Assembly (NCBI GenBank): GCA_905210435.1
Contig: CAJLWO010000081.1
Span: 1 to 6,819 of the forward strand
DNA length: 6,819 bases
Origin: an uncultured Bacteroidales bacterium
GTDB lineage: Bacteria > Bacteroidota > Bacteroidia > Bacteroidales > Muribaculaceae
Direction of reading: 5' to 3'
Position 1 is the first letter of the stretch. Each line of letters begins with the position of its first letter. A model generated the notes under the pieces. That model saw nothing but the letters and a program-made list of their open reading frames with translations, did not search any database and was not told where the DNA came from. The position numbers and the translations under genes are program-made. Positions 1 through 6,554 of the stretch are shown here, piece after piece.

Positions 1-2
1 TG

Positions 3-31
3 TTGCTCAGGTACTTAAAAAGTTATATTTG
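3..31 (+). promoter_or_regulatory. Candidate Bacteroidota-type promoter upstream of the long hairpin
   Basis: TATATTTG at 24-31 matches the Bacteroidota -7 consensus TAnnTTTG, and a TTG at 3-5 lies 18 bp upstream, close to the usual -33 position. Transcription would start at about 35 and run rightward into the hairpin at 71-145. No protein gene begins directly after it. The match is exact but the motif is short, and the first bases of the window may belong to the 3' end of an unseen gene, so chance is a real alternative. Confidence 0.4.
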
Positions 32-70
32 TAATAGTGTTGCGGAATTAAGGTTTTTTTGAACAGGAGC

Positions 71-145
71 ACAAAGGAACAAAAGCTTTGGTAGGAGTAT
101 AGAAGATGACGTTGTGTGCTTTTGCTAAGGCTTTTGTTCTTTTGT
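71..145 (+). ncRNA. 31-bp uninterrupted RNA hairpin, candidate small RNA or processing signal
   Basis: Bases 71-101 pair with 115-145 without any interruption: 23 Watson-Crick pairs and 8 G-U pairs, around a 13-nt loop (102-114). Every departure from Watson-Crick is a G/T combination on the plus strand, which would be a C/A clash in a minus-strand transcript. The structure is therefore expected in plus-strand RNA. It lies about 36 nt after a predicted start site (promoter at 3-31) and about 55 bp before the promoter of the transporter gene. The stem is poor in G-C pairs and only two Ts follow its base, so it is not a typical intrinsic terminator, though a 3' UTR element of an upstream gene is possible. 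I recognise no known RNA family. Confidence 0.45.
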
Positions 146-198
146 TTAACAAGGGAATAAAATCGTAATATTGTCCATCAATTGAAATATTTTATCCA

Positions 199-229
199 TT
201 GCGAGAGGGGGAGGGCGGTTGTAATTTTG
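199..229 (+). promoter_or_regulatory. Probable promoter of the sugar porter / DUF5107 operon
   Basis: TTG at 199-201 and TAATTTTG at 222-229, separated by 20 bp, fit the Bacteroidota -33/-7 arrangement (TAnnTTTG). The spacer between them is very purine-rich with G runs. The predicted start at about 233-236 gives a leader of roughly 125 nt before the transporter ATG. Bases 230-249, directly after the -7 box, form the inverted repeat CATCGA-N8-TCGATG. This could be a repressor operator over the start site or a small hairpin at the 5' end of the mRNA. Confidence 0.6.
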
Positions 230-359
230 CATCGAAATCATTATCGATGTCCGCGCCCCGGAATGCCGGCAAAGAAGATTCCCCCAGGGAACGCCGCACG
301 TGGCCCGACAGAAATATCGACCTGAGTCTTCCTGAAAAAACAAACAACTTAACATTATC

Positions 360-1742
360 ATGAATTCTTACAACAAATCATTCGTATTCTTCATCTGCCT
401 CGTATCGGCGATGGGCGGTCTGCTCTTCGGCTATGACTGGGTTGTCATAGGCGGCGCGAAACCGTTCTATGAAGTATTTTTCGGTATCTCTGACGACACC
501 ACGCAACAGGCATTCGCCATGTCGGCCGCAATACTCGGCTGTCTTTTCGGCGCCACAACGGCGGGCATGATGGCCGACCGCTTCGGCCGCAAGCCGCTGC
601 TTCTCATTTCAGCTATAATCTTCCTTGTATCGGCATACGCCACAGGGGCTTTCAATGTATATGCCGGCTTCCTTGCCGCACGTTTCATCGGCGGTATCGC
701 CATCGGTCTGGCCTCGGCGCTGTCGCCCATGTACATCGCGGAGGTAGCTCCCACACAGATACGCGGCAAACTCGTGACGCTCAACCAGATGACCATCGTG
801 CTCGGCATACTTGCGGCGCAGATAGTCAATATGCTGATTGCCGAGAAAGTGCCGGGTGATGTAGTGGCCGTCGACTCATGGAACGCCCGGTGGGGATGGA
901 GATGGATGTTCTGGTCGGGCGCTTTCCCCGCCGCCGTATTCCTGCTGCTGGCATGCTTCATACCCGAAAGTCCGCGCTGGCTTACCCGCGTGGGACGCAT
1001 ATCACGTGCCGACTCGATATTCTCGAGAATAGGGGGCAAAGAGTATGCGGCTGAAAATATCCGACAGATTGAAAACGCTGAAAAAGACGATCGCAAGAAA
1101 GTGGGACTGCGCATGCTTTTCAGCCACAAATACGCCTCAATCCTCGTGCTCGGCATCATCATCGCCGTGTTCCAGCAGTGGTGCGGCACCAACGTAATAT
1201 TCAACTACGCGCAGGAGATTTTCCAGGGCGCCGGTTTCCCGATCGACGGAATGTTCCTGAATATCGTGATTACGGGTGTGGCCAACGTAATATTCACCAT
1301 CGTGGCAATCTATACGGTCGACCGCTGGGGACGCCGCAAGCTGATGCTTTTCGGTGCGATGGGGCTCGCGGCCATCTATATCATACTCGGCACGTGCTAC
1401 TATTTCCACGTGAGCGGCATACTGATGGTAATCTGTGTGGTTGCAGCCATCGCATGCTACGCCATGTCGCTCGGCCCGATCACCTGGGTGCTGCTCGCCG
1501 AACTGTTCCCCAACAAAATCAGAGCGGCCGCCATGGGCGTGTGCACCTTCGCACTGTGGACAGGCTGCTTCACACTGACCTATACATTCCCGCTGCTCAA
1601 TGCCGGACTCGGCTCATACGGCACATTCTGGCTCTACGCCGCAATCTGCCTCGCCGGATTCGTCTATCTCAGCCGCCGTCTTCCCGAGACCAAGGGCAAA
1701 TCGCTCGAACAGCTTGAAAAAGAGCTTGTAAAGGAGGATTGA
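360..1742 (+). CDS. Sugar porter family MFS transporter (XylE/GLUT-like sugar:H+ symporter)
   Basis: This 460-aa inner-membrane protein has the length and 12-helix hydrophobic pattern of the MFS sugar porter family and very likely imports a monosaccharide with a proton. Visible family motifs are FGYD (23-26), DRFGRK (73-78), RFIGGIAIG (108-116), the cytoplasmic PESPRW (202-207), QQWCGTN (272-278), DRWGRRK (321-327), GPITWVLLAELFP (372-384) and the C-terminal PETKGKSLEQLE (442-453). Compared with E. coli XylE, the proton-coupling Asp (D26) and its TM4 arginine (R108) are present. So are sugar-contacting positions Q143, Q272, Q273, N278 and W376; the Q272-N278 and Q272-W376 spacings equal those of XylE. 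The substrate cannot be read from the sequence: xylose, glucose, galactose and arabinose are all possible. The start follows an A-rich leader without a Shine-Dalgarno motif, normal for Bacteroidota. It is probably the first gene of an operon with the DUF5107-TPR gene. Confidence 0.93.
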   Translation: MNSYNKSFVFFICLVSAMGGLLFGYDWVVIGGAKPFYEVFFGISDDTTQQAFAMSAAILGCLFGATTAGMMADRFGRKPLLLISAIIFLVSAYATGAFNVYAGFLAARFIGGIAIGLASALSPMYIAEVAPTQIRGKLVTLNQMTIVLGILAAQIVNMLIAEKVPGDVVAVDSWNARWGWRWMFWSGAFPAAVFLLLACFIPESPRWLTRVGRISRADSIFSRIGGKEYAAENIRQIENAEKDDRKKVGLRMLFSHKYASILVLGIIIAVFQQWCGTNVIFNYAQEIFQGAGFPIDGMFLNIVITGVANVIFTIVAIYTVDRWGRRKLMLFGAMGLAAIYIILGTCYYFHVSGILMVICVVAAIACYAMSLGPITWVLLAELFPNKIRAAAMGVCTFALWTGCFTLTYTFPLLNAGLGSYGTFWLYAAICLAGFVYLSRRLPETKGKSLEQLEKELVKED

Positions 1743-1789
1743 CAACGGAGACTTCCTAAATAACAAATCACATAAAACATGAAATCTAC

Positions 1790-1851
1790 GGGCGTGACGG
1801 AATAAGGTAAAATGAGAGATTGGAGAAAAAAGGTATCAATCCGTCACGCCC
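1790..1851. repeat. 12-bp perfect inverted repeat in the intra-operon spacer
   Basis: GGGCGTGACGGA at 1790-1801 is the exact reverse complement of bases 1840-1851, with a purine-rich 38-nt loop between. It sits in the 145-bp gap between the transporter stop and the DUF5107-TPR start. No T-run follows on the plus strand (the bases after it are A-rich), so it is not an intrinsic terminator for readthrough from the transporter. A stem at this place could protect or cleave the bicistronic mRNA and so set the ratio of the two products, or be a protein-binding site. No TAnnTTTG promoter is visible in the gap. Confidence 0.65.
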
Positions 1852-1887
1852 ACTATTAAAAAACAAACCGATTAAAACGCAATTATA

Positions 1888-4800
1888 ATGGTAAAAGCAT
1901 GGAAAGAGAAGGTGGTGATACCCACCTACGAACCGGGTGCTCCCGAAAAAAATCCTATTTTCCTGGAAAAACGTGTCTATCAGGGCTCATCGGGCGTAGT
2001 CTACCCCTATCCCGTCATCGAATCGATTTCCGATACGAAAACCGACGTAGAGTATGACGCCGTATGGATCGAGAACGAATACATCAAGGTGATGATACTC
2101 CCGCAGCTCGGAGGACGCGTGCAGATGGCCTACGACAAGGTACGCAACCGCCACTTCATATACTACAACCATGTCATCAAGCCCGCGCTTGTCGGACTTG
2201 CAGGCCCCTGGATTTCTGGCGGCATCGAGTTCAACTGGCCCCAGCACCACCGTCCCTCCACCTTCATGCCCGTCGACTGCACCATCGAGGAGCTGGCTGA
2301 CGGAGGCGTGACCGTATGGGTCAACGAGCGCGAACGCATGTTCCACCAGAAAGGCATGGCCGGCTTCACCCTGCGTCCCGGCAAAGCATATCTCGAAATC
2401 AAGGGTGTGCTCTACAACCCTACCCCGCTCCCCCAGACATTCCTGTGGTGGGCCAATCCCGCGGTAGCCGTCAACGACCACTACCAGAGCGTGTTCCCCG
2501 CCGATGTCAACGCCGTGTTCGACCACGGAAAGCGTGCCGTAAGCTCTTTCCCCATCGCTACGGGCACATACTACAAGATGGACTATTCGGCAGGTGTCGA
2601 CATATCCAACTACAAGAATATCAAGGTGCCTACCTCCTACATGGCCGTCAACTCCAAATATAACTTCGAGGGCGGCTACGAGAACGACACCCGCGCCGGC
2701 ATGCTTCACGTGGCGTCGCACCACGTATCGCCCGGCAAAAAGCAATGGACATGGGGCAACGGCGACTTCGGCCGCGCATGGGACCGTAACCTTACCGACG
2801 ACGACGGCCCGTATATCGAGCTTATGGCCGGTGTCTACACCGAAAACCAGCCCGACTTCACCTGGCTCATGCCCTTCGAGGAGAAATCGTTCACTCAGTA
2901 TTTCCTCCCCTACCGCGAACTCGGCATCGTGAAGAATGCATCGAAAGACATCCTGCTCAACATCGACCCCGCGGGCGACGCCAAAGTCAACCTCAAGGTA
3001 TTCGCCACCTCCGAGCAGACAGTCACCATCAAGGTAGTCACCGACGGAGGCAAGACCATAGCCGAGCAGACCCTCACTCTCTCGCCCGAAAAGATTTATG
3101 ACGAGGTAATCACCGTGGGCGACGCCGCGTTCGACACTCTCAACGTAGTCATCACCGACAACACCGGCCGCGAGCTTCTCACATGGCATGCCGAGCCGGC
3201 CGACATACGTCCTATCCCCGACTCGGCGGAAGCCGCCCTGCGTCCCGACGAAATCAAGACCGTGGAGCAGCTTTTCCTCACCGGACAGCACCTCGAGCAG
3301 TACCGCCACGCGACATTCAACCCCGTGGAATACTACGAGGAAGGCCTGCGCCGCGACCCGATGGACGTGCGCTGCAACAACGCCCTCGGATTGTGGTACA
3401 TACGCAAGGGACGCTTTGACATCGCCGAGAAATATCTCCGCACCGCCGTCAAGGTCATCACCCGCCGCAACCCCAATCCCTACGACGGCGAGCCCATCTT
3501 CAACCTCGGTCTGGCTCTCCGCTTCCAAGGCAAATATTCCGACGCCTACGACCGTTTCTACAAATCGACATGGAACGCCGCCTGGCAGGATGCCGGCTAC
3601 ATGGCCTGCGCACAGATTTCCTCGCTGCAGGGGCGTCTCGACGACGCGCTCTATGAAGTAGACCGCTCGCTCATACGCAACTGGCACAACCACGAGGCAC
3701 GCGCCCTCAAAGCCAACATACTCAACCGCATGGGACGCAAGGACGACGCGCTCAAATGCTGCGCCGACACCCTTGAAATCGACCCGTTCAACTTCGGCTG
3801 TCTCTACGAGGCAGGCAAAATCGACGAGATGCGCAACATGATGCGCGCCGACGCCAACGACTACGACCAGGTGGCACTCGACTATATGGCCGCAGGATGC
3901 TGGCAGGATGCCGTCAACGTATGGAACATCGCCATCGAAGAGAACGCCGTCACCCCCATGACACGCTACTATATGGCCTACTGCCTGCTCAACAACGGCA
4001 ACGAGACAGAAGCGAAAGCGATGTATCAGGAGGCAGCGAAAGTATCGCCCGACTTCTGTTTCCCCAACCGTCTGGAGGCAATCCTCGCGCTCAACGAGGC
4101 AATGCGCATCAATCCCGATGACGCCAACGCGCCCTACTATCTCGGCAACCTCTACTACGACAAGCGTCAGTATGACCTCGCTATCAGTCTGTGGCGCAAG
4201 TCGACCGAGCTTAACCCCGACTTCCCCACCGTATGGCGCAACCTCGCGCTCGCCACATTCAACAAGCTCGACGACACCGAAGCTGCCGTTGAAATGATGG
4301 AACGCGCATTTGCCCTCGACACCGACGATGCCCGCATACTCATGGAGCTTGACCAGCTTTACAAACGTCTCGGACGCGACCATGCCGAGCGTCTGGCGTT
4401 CCTCGAGAAATATCCCGAACTCATCAAACGCCGCGACGACCTGTTGCTCGAGCAGATTACCCTGCTCAACCTCACCGGCAATTACCGCCGCGCCATCGAG
4501 CTGCTCGACAGCCACATCTTCCACCCGTGGGAAGGGGGCGAGGGTAAAGTGCCTGCACAATACCAGTACAGCCGCGTAGAGCTCGCCAAAGAGGCCATCG
4601 CAGCCGGCAATCCCGCCGAAGCCGTCAAGCTCCTCGAAGAGTGCCTTGTCTACCCCCATCATCTTGGCGAAGGCAAACTCCACGGCGCCCTTGACAACGA
4701 CTTCCTCTACCTGCTCGGACAGGCATACGAAGCCCTCGGACAGCACGACAAGGCCGTCGAAGCATGGACAGCCGGCACCGCAGCTCCTCTCGAACCTGCT

Positions 4801-5154
4801 GCCGCGCTCTACTACAACGATGCCGCTCCCGACAAACTTTTCTACGCCGGCATGTGCGAACTCGCCCTGGGCAACACCGACAAGGCCCGCGGCCGCTTCA
4901 ACCGACTCATCACCTACGGCGAGCAGCATATATTCGACGACGTGAAGCCCGACTACTTCGCGGTATCGCTCCCCGACCTTCTGATATGGGAAAGCGACCT
5001 CAATACCGCCAACCAGGTACACTGCCGCTACATGATGGCACTCGGCCACTACGGCATGGGCAACGCCGACAAGGCGCGCACATTCCTTGCCTCGGCCCGC
5101 GCTCTTAACTGCAACCACACAGGCATCAACGCCTTTGCTTCATTCATAAAATAG
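1888..5154 (+). CDS. DUF5107 domain protein with C-terminal TPR repeats, function unknown
   Basis: This 1088-aa protein has no signal peptide or membrane helix, so it is probably cytoplasmic. Residues about 33-345 resemble DUF5107, a domain I associate with the galactose-mutarotase-like/carbohydrate-processing fold. Its landmarks are WIENEYIKVMILPQLGGRV (60-78), GPWISGGIEFNWPQHH (106-121) and PVD (128-130). E114, H120, H121, D130 and the HH at 278-279 are plausible active-site candidates, by inference only. Residues about 355-437 look like a small beta-sandwich linker. From about 478 to the end are TPR-like helical pairs, for example 497-521 and 747-780. The C-terminal part also carries two GEGK loops (884-887 and 927-930) and aromatic loops near 975-987 and 1020-1037 that are not standard TPR. 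The gene follows the sugar porter without a visible promoter and ends at a strong terminator, which suggests it acts on the imported sugar or its glycoside. No reaction can be assigned. Codons are strongly C-ending. Confidence 0.88.
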   Translation: MVKAWKEKVVIPTYEPGAPEKNPIFLEKRVYQGSSGVVYPYPVIESISDTKTDVEYDAVWIENEYIKVMILPQLGGRVQMAYDKVRNRHFIYYNHVIKPALVGLAGPWISGGIEFNWPQHHRPSTFMPVDCTIEELADGGVTVWVNERERMFHQKGMAGFTLRPGKAYLEIKGVLYNPTPLPQTFLWWANPAVAVNDHYQSVFPADVNAVFDHGKRAVSSFPIATGTYYKMDYSAGVDISNYKNIKVPTSYMAVNSKYNFEGGYENDTRAGMLHVASHHVSPGKKQWTWGNGDFGRAWDRNLTDDDGPYIELMAGVYTENQPDFTWLMPFEEKSFTQYFLPYRELGIVKNASKDILLNIDPAGDAKVNLKVFATSEQTVTIKVVTDGGKTIAEQTLTLSPEKIYDEVITVGDAAFDTLNVVITDNTGRELLTWHAEPADIRPIPDSAEAALRPDEIKTVEQLFLTGQHLEQYRHATFNPVEYYEEGLRRDPMDVRCNNALGLWYIRKGRFDIAEKYLRTAVKVITRRNPNPYDGEPIFNLGLALRFQGKYSDAYDRFYKSTWNAAWQDAGYMACAQISSLQGRLDDALYEVDRSLIRNWHNHEARALKANILNRMGRKDDALKCCADTLEIDPFNFGCLYEAGKIDEMRNMMRADANDYDQVALDYMAAGCWQDAVNVWNIAIEENAVTPMTRYYMAYCLLNNGNETEAKAMYQEAAKVSPDFCFPNRLEAILALNEAMRINPDDANAPYYLGNLYYDKRQYDLAISLWRKSTELNPDFPTVWRNLALATFNKLDDTEAAVEMMERAFALDTDDARILMELDQLYKRLGRDHAERLAFLEKYPELIKRRDDLLLEQITLLNLTGNYRRAIELLDSHIFHPWEGGEGKVPAQYQYSRVELAKEAIAAGNPAEAVKLLEECLVYPHHLGEGKLHGALDNDFLYLLGQAYEALGQHDKAVEAWTAGTAAPLEPAAALYYNDAAPDKLFYAGMCELALGNTDKARGRFNRLITYGEQHIFDDVKPDYFAVSLPDLLIWESDLNTANQVHCRYMMALGHYGMGNADKARTFLASARALNCNHTGINAFASFIK

Positions 5155-5170
5155 TTTCACTAAATCTTAC

Positions 5171-5215
5171 AGGAGCATGGCAATACCCATATTTGCCATG
5201 CTCCTTTTATTTTTC
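5171..5215 (+). terminator. Intrinsic terminator after the DUF5107-TPR gene
   Basis: Bases 5171-5183 pair perfectly with 5193-5205 (13 bp, 9-nt loop) and are followed by a T-rich tail (TTTTATTTTT). It begins 16 bp after the stop codon and closes the transporter/DUF5107 transcription unit, isolating it from the tRNA downstream. Confidence 0.9.
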
Positions 5216-5289
5216 AATAAAATCTTAATAAAAGACGATTCTCGAATCAAAAAAAATAGTAAAAATAAGGATATATAAAAAATAATTTG

Positions 5290-5297
5290 TAAATTTG
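5290..5297 (+). promoter_or_regulatory. Probable promoter -7 element of tRNA-Pro
   Basis: TAAATTTG matches TAnnTTTG exactly. It ends 16 bp before the tRNA, giving a predicted 5' leader of about 10 nt. No TTG is present at the -33 distance; instead the upstream 40 bp are almost pure A/T with A runs, which may act like an UP element for a strong stable-RNA promoter. Confidence 0.65.
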
Positions 5298-5313
5298 CAC
5301 GCTGAAAGCCAAT

Positions 5314-5386
5314 CGGGGTGTAGCACAGTTGGCAGCGCGCCACGTTCGGGACGTGGAGGTCGGAAGTTCGAGTCTTCTCACCCCGA
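5314..5386 (+). tRNA. tRNA-Pro (anticodon CGG)
   Basis: The 73 nt fold as a complete cloverleaf. The acceptor stem CGGGGTG pairs with CACCCCG. The anticodon stem CCACG/CGTGG encloses the loop TTCGGGA, with anticodon CGG at 5347-5349 reading CCG. The T arm is GGAAG/CTTCT with loop TTCGAGT, and the discriminator is A at 5386. The 3' CCA is not encoded (the next bases are CA then T), so it must be added after transcription. The D stem GCAC/GCGC has one A-C mismatch at positions 12-23 but is otherwise normal. It has its own promoter and terminator, so it is a single-gene unit. Confidence 0.96.
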
Positions 5387-5405
5387 CATTTTTCAATAAA
5401 ATGTC

Positions 5406-5443
5406 AAGTTCTTGCAATCTTACTGATTGCGAGAACTTTTTTT
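5406..5443 (+). terminator. Intrinsic terminator of the tRNA-Pro gene
   Basis: Bases 5406-5419 pair with 5425-5438 (14 bp including one G-U pair, 5-nt loop TTACT), and a run of seven Ts covers 5437-5443. It starts 19 nt after the tRNA and separates it from the MsrAB gene. Confidence 0.9.
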
Positions 5444-5539
5444 ATTCCCTACGCGATATATAGATACAGTCATTGCGCACAATGTCTGTGGCGCACACTG
5501 GGCTGAGACATGTACGACAACACAATCTTTAACGATGAT

Positions 5540-6484
5540 ATGGACAAAATGAAAGAAATATATTTCGCGGGAGGATGCTTCTGGGGCACCGAGCATTTCT
5601 TCAGCATCGTGCACGGCGTCACCGGCACAGAAACGGGCTATGCCAACTCAAGGATTGCATCTCCATCCTACCGGGAGGTGTGCAGCGGGGCCACAGGAGC
5701 CGCTGAAACCGTCAAAGTGATATATCTCCCCGGCGAAGTGAGCCTCGGCCGTCTCATCGAGCTATACATGCTCACAATCGACCCGACATCAGTCAACCGT
5801 CAGGGCAACGACACAGGCACGCAATACCGCACAGGCATCTACTACACCGACCCTGATGACTCTCAGGCAATCCAGCGGGCACTCGCGCCCTACAAAGAGC
5901 GGTACGGCCACGCATTCGCGGTCGAAATAAAAGCACTCGAAAATTTCTATCCCGCCGAAGAGTACCATCAGGCATACCTCTACAAGAATCCCGGCGGCTA
6001 CTGTCATATCGACCCGCAACTGTTTGATATCGCCAGAAGCTCAAAGAACGCCTCTAAATCGCGCGAAGAACTCAGCCGTGCACTCACACCCATCCAGTAT
6101 GCCGTGACGCAGGAGAACGCCACAGAACCGCCTTTCAGGAACGAATATTGGAATGAGCACCGCAAAGGCATCTACGTCGACATCACAACCGGCCAACCGC
6201 TATTCTCCTCATCCGACAAATTTGACTCCGGCTGCGGCTGGCCCAGCTTCACTCAGCCGATAGAAACAGACGTTGTCACCTCCCGACGCGACCTCACCCA
6301 CGGAATGGACAGGACAGAAATCCGTTCATCGAAAGGCGACGCCCACTTAGGCCACGTATTTCCCGACGGTCCCAGCCACACCGGCGGCCTCCGCTACTGC
6401 ATCAACTCCGCCTCCCTCCGCTTCATCCCGATAGAAGAAATGCCCCAAGCAGGCTACTCCGACTACATAAAATACATCCGCTAA
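5540..6484 (+). CDS. msrAB: Bifunctional peptide methionine sulfoxide reductase MsrA-MsrB fusion
   Basis: This 314-aa cytosolic enzyme repairs oxidised methionine: the N-terminal MsrA domain reduces the S-sulfoxide and the C-terminal MsrB domain the R-sulfoxide. MsrA has the GGCFWG motif (11-16) with catalytic C13, plus Y44, E56, D91 and Y96 at exactly the spacing of E. coli MsrA C51, Y82, E94, D129 and Y134. C155 in GYCHI is the likely resolving cysteine. MsrB (about 180-305) has resolving C232 in SGCGWPSF, H269 and H272 in AHLGHVF, and catalytic C287 in RYCINS. It lacks the two zinc-binding CxxC pairs, as in the PilB-type class. One oddity: the His of the usual GHAE motif is Ala (A54). An in-frame ATG at 5510 would add 10 residues and one at 5549 would remove 3. 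I chose 5540 because an A/T-rich leader precedes it and family members begin close to the first beta strand. No clear TAnnTTTG promoter is visible. Confidence 0.95.
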   Translation: MDKMKEIYFAGGCFWGTEHFFSIVHGVTGTETGYANSRIASPSYREVCSGATGAAETVKVIYLPGEVSLGRLIELYMLTIDPTSVNRQGNDTGTQYRTGIYYTDPDDSQAIQRALAPYKERYGHAFAVEIKALENFYPAEEYHQAYLYKNPGGYCHIDPQLFDIARSSKNASKSREELSRALTPIQYAVTQENATEPPFRNEYWNEHRKGIYVDITTGQPLFSSSDKFDSGCGWPSFTQPIETDVVTSRRDLTHGMDRTEIRSSKGDAHLGHVFPDGPSHTGGLRYCINSASLRFIPIEEMPQAGYSDYIKYIR

Positions 6485-6554
6485 TACCACGCCACCCACC
6501 CGACCATCCTGTTAACCCCGCCTACACCGCCCAAAGTCCAACCCATCCGACCGG

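Larger units (their letters stand above)
5209..5402. repeat. 15-bp direct repeat flanking the tRNA-Pro gene
   Basis: ATTTTTCAATAAAAT occurs at 5209-5223, in the tail of the preceding terminator, and again at 5388-5402, starting 2 nt after the tRNA. The tRNA and its promoter lie between the copies. The second copy is part of an 8-bp hairpin (5385-5392 with 5398-5405) that could guide 3'-end processing of the tRNA precursor. No integrase or cargo lies between them, so an attachment-site role is not supported. Both copies are AT-rich, so partly coincidental similarity is possible. Confidence 0.6.

Noticed and set aside
91..97. GTAGGAG shared by the hairpins at 71-145 and 6771-6811
   Set aside because: A 7-base match in 6.8 kb is expected by chance, and the rest of the two stems is not similar.
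146..361. 71-codon minus-strand open frame antisense to the operon leader
   Set aside because: It covers the plus-strand promoter and leader, shows no domain and has no TAnnTTTG promoter on the minus strand.
1779..1805. 8-codon ORF (MKSTGVTE) in the transporter/DUF5107 gap
   Set aside because: It is too short to distinguish from chance and lacks the repeated codons expected of an attenuation leader.
1790..1851. Inverted repeat read as an intrinsic terminator
   Set aside because: The 38-nt loop is too long and A-rich sequence, not a T-run, follows it on the plus strand.
1987..5118. 1043-codon open frame on the minus strand opposite the DUF5107-TPR gene
   Set aside because: It is in exact codon register with the sense gene and stays open only because TTA, CTA and TCA are avoided. 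Its translation is a low-complexity mix rich in V, E and G with no recognisable domain, while the sense frame has clear domains.
5209..5402. Direct repeats around tRNA-Pro read as attL/attR of an integrated element
   Set aside because: Only the tRNA and its promoter lie between them, no integrase is present, and the repeat does not include the tRNA 3' end as classical att sites do.
5471..5500. CATTG-N4-CAATG palindrome and duplicated GCGCACA before msrAB as an operator
   Set aside because: The motifs are short, and no promoter could be placed relative to them.
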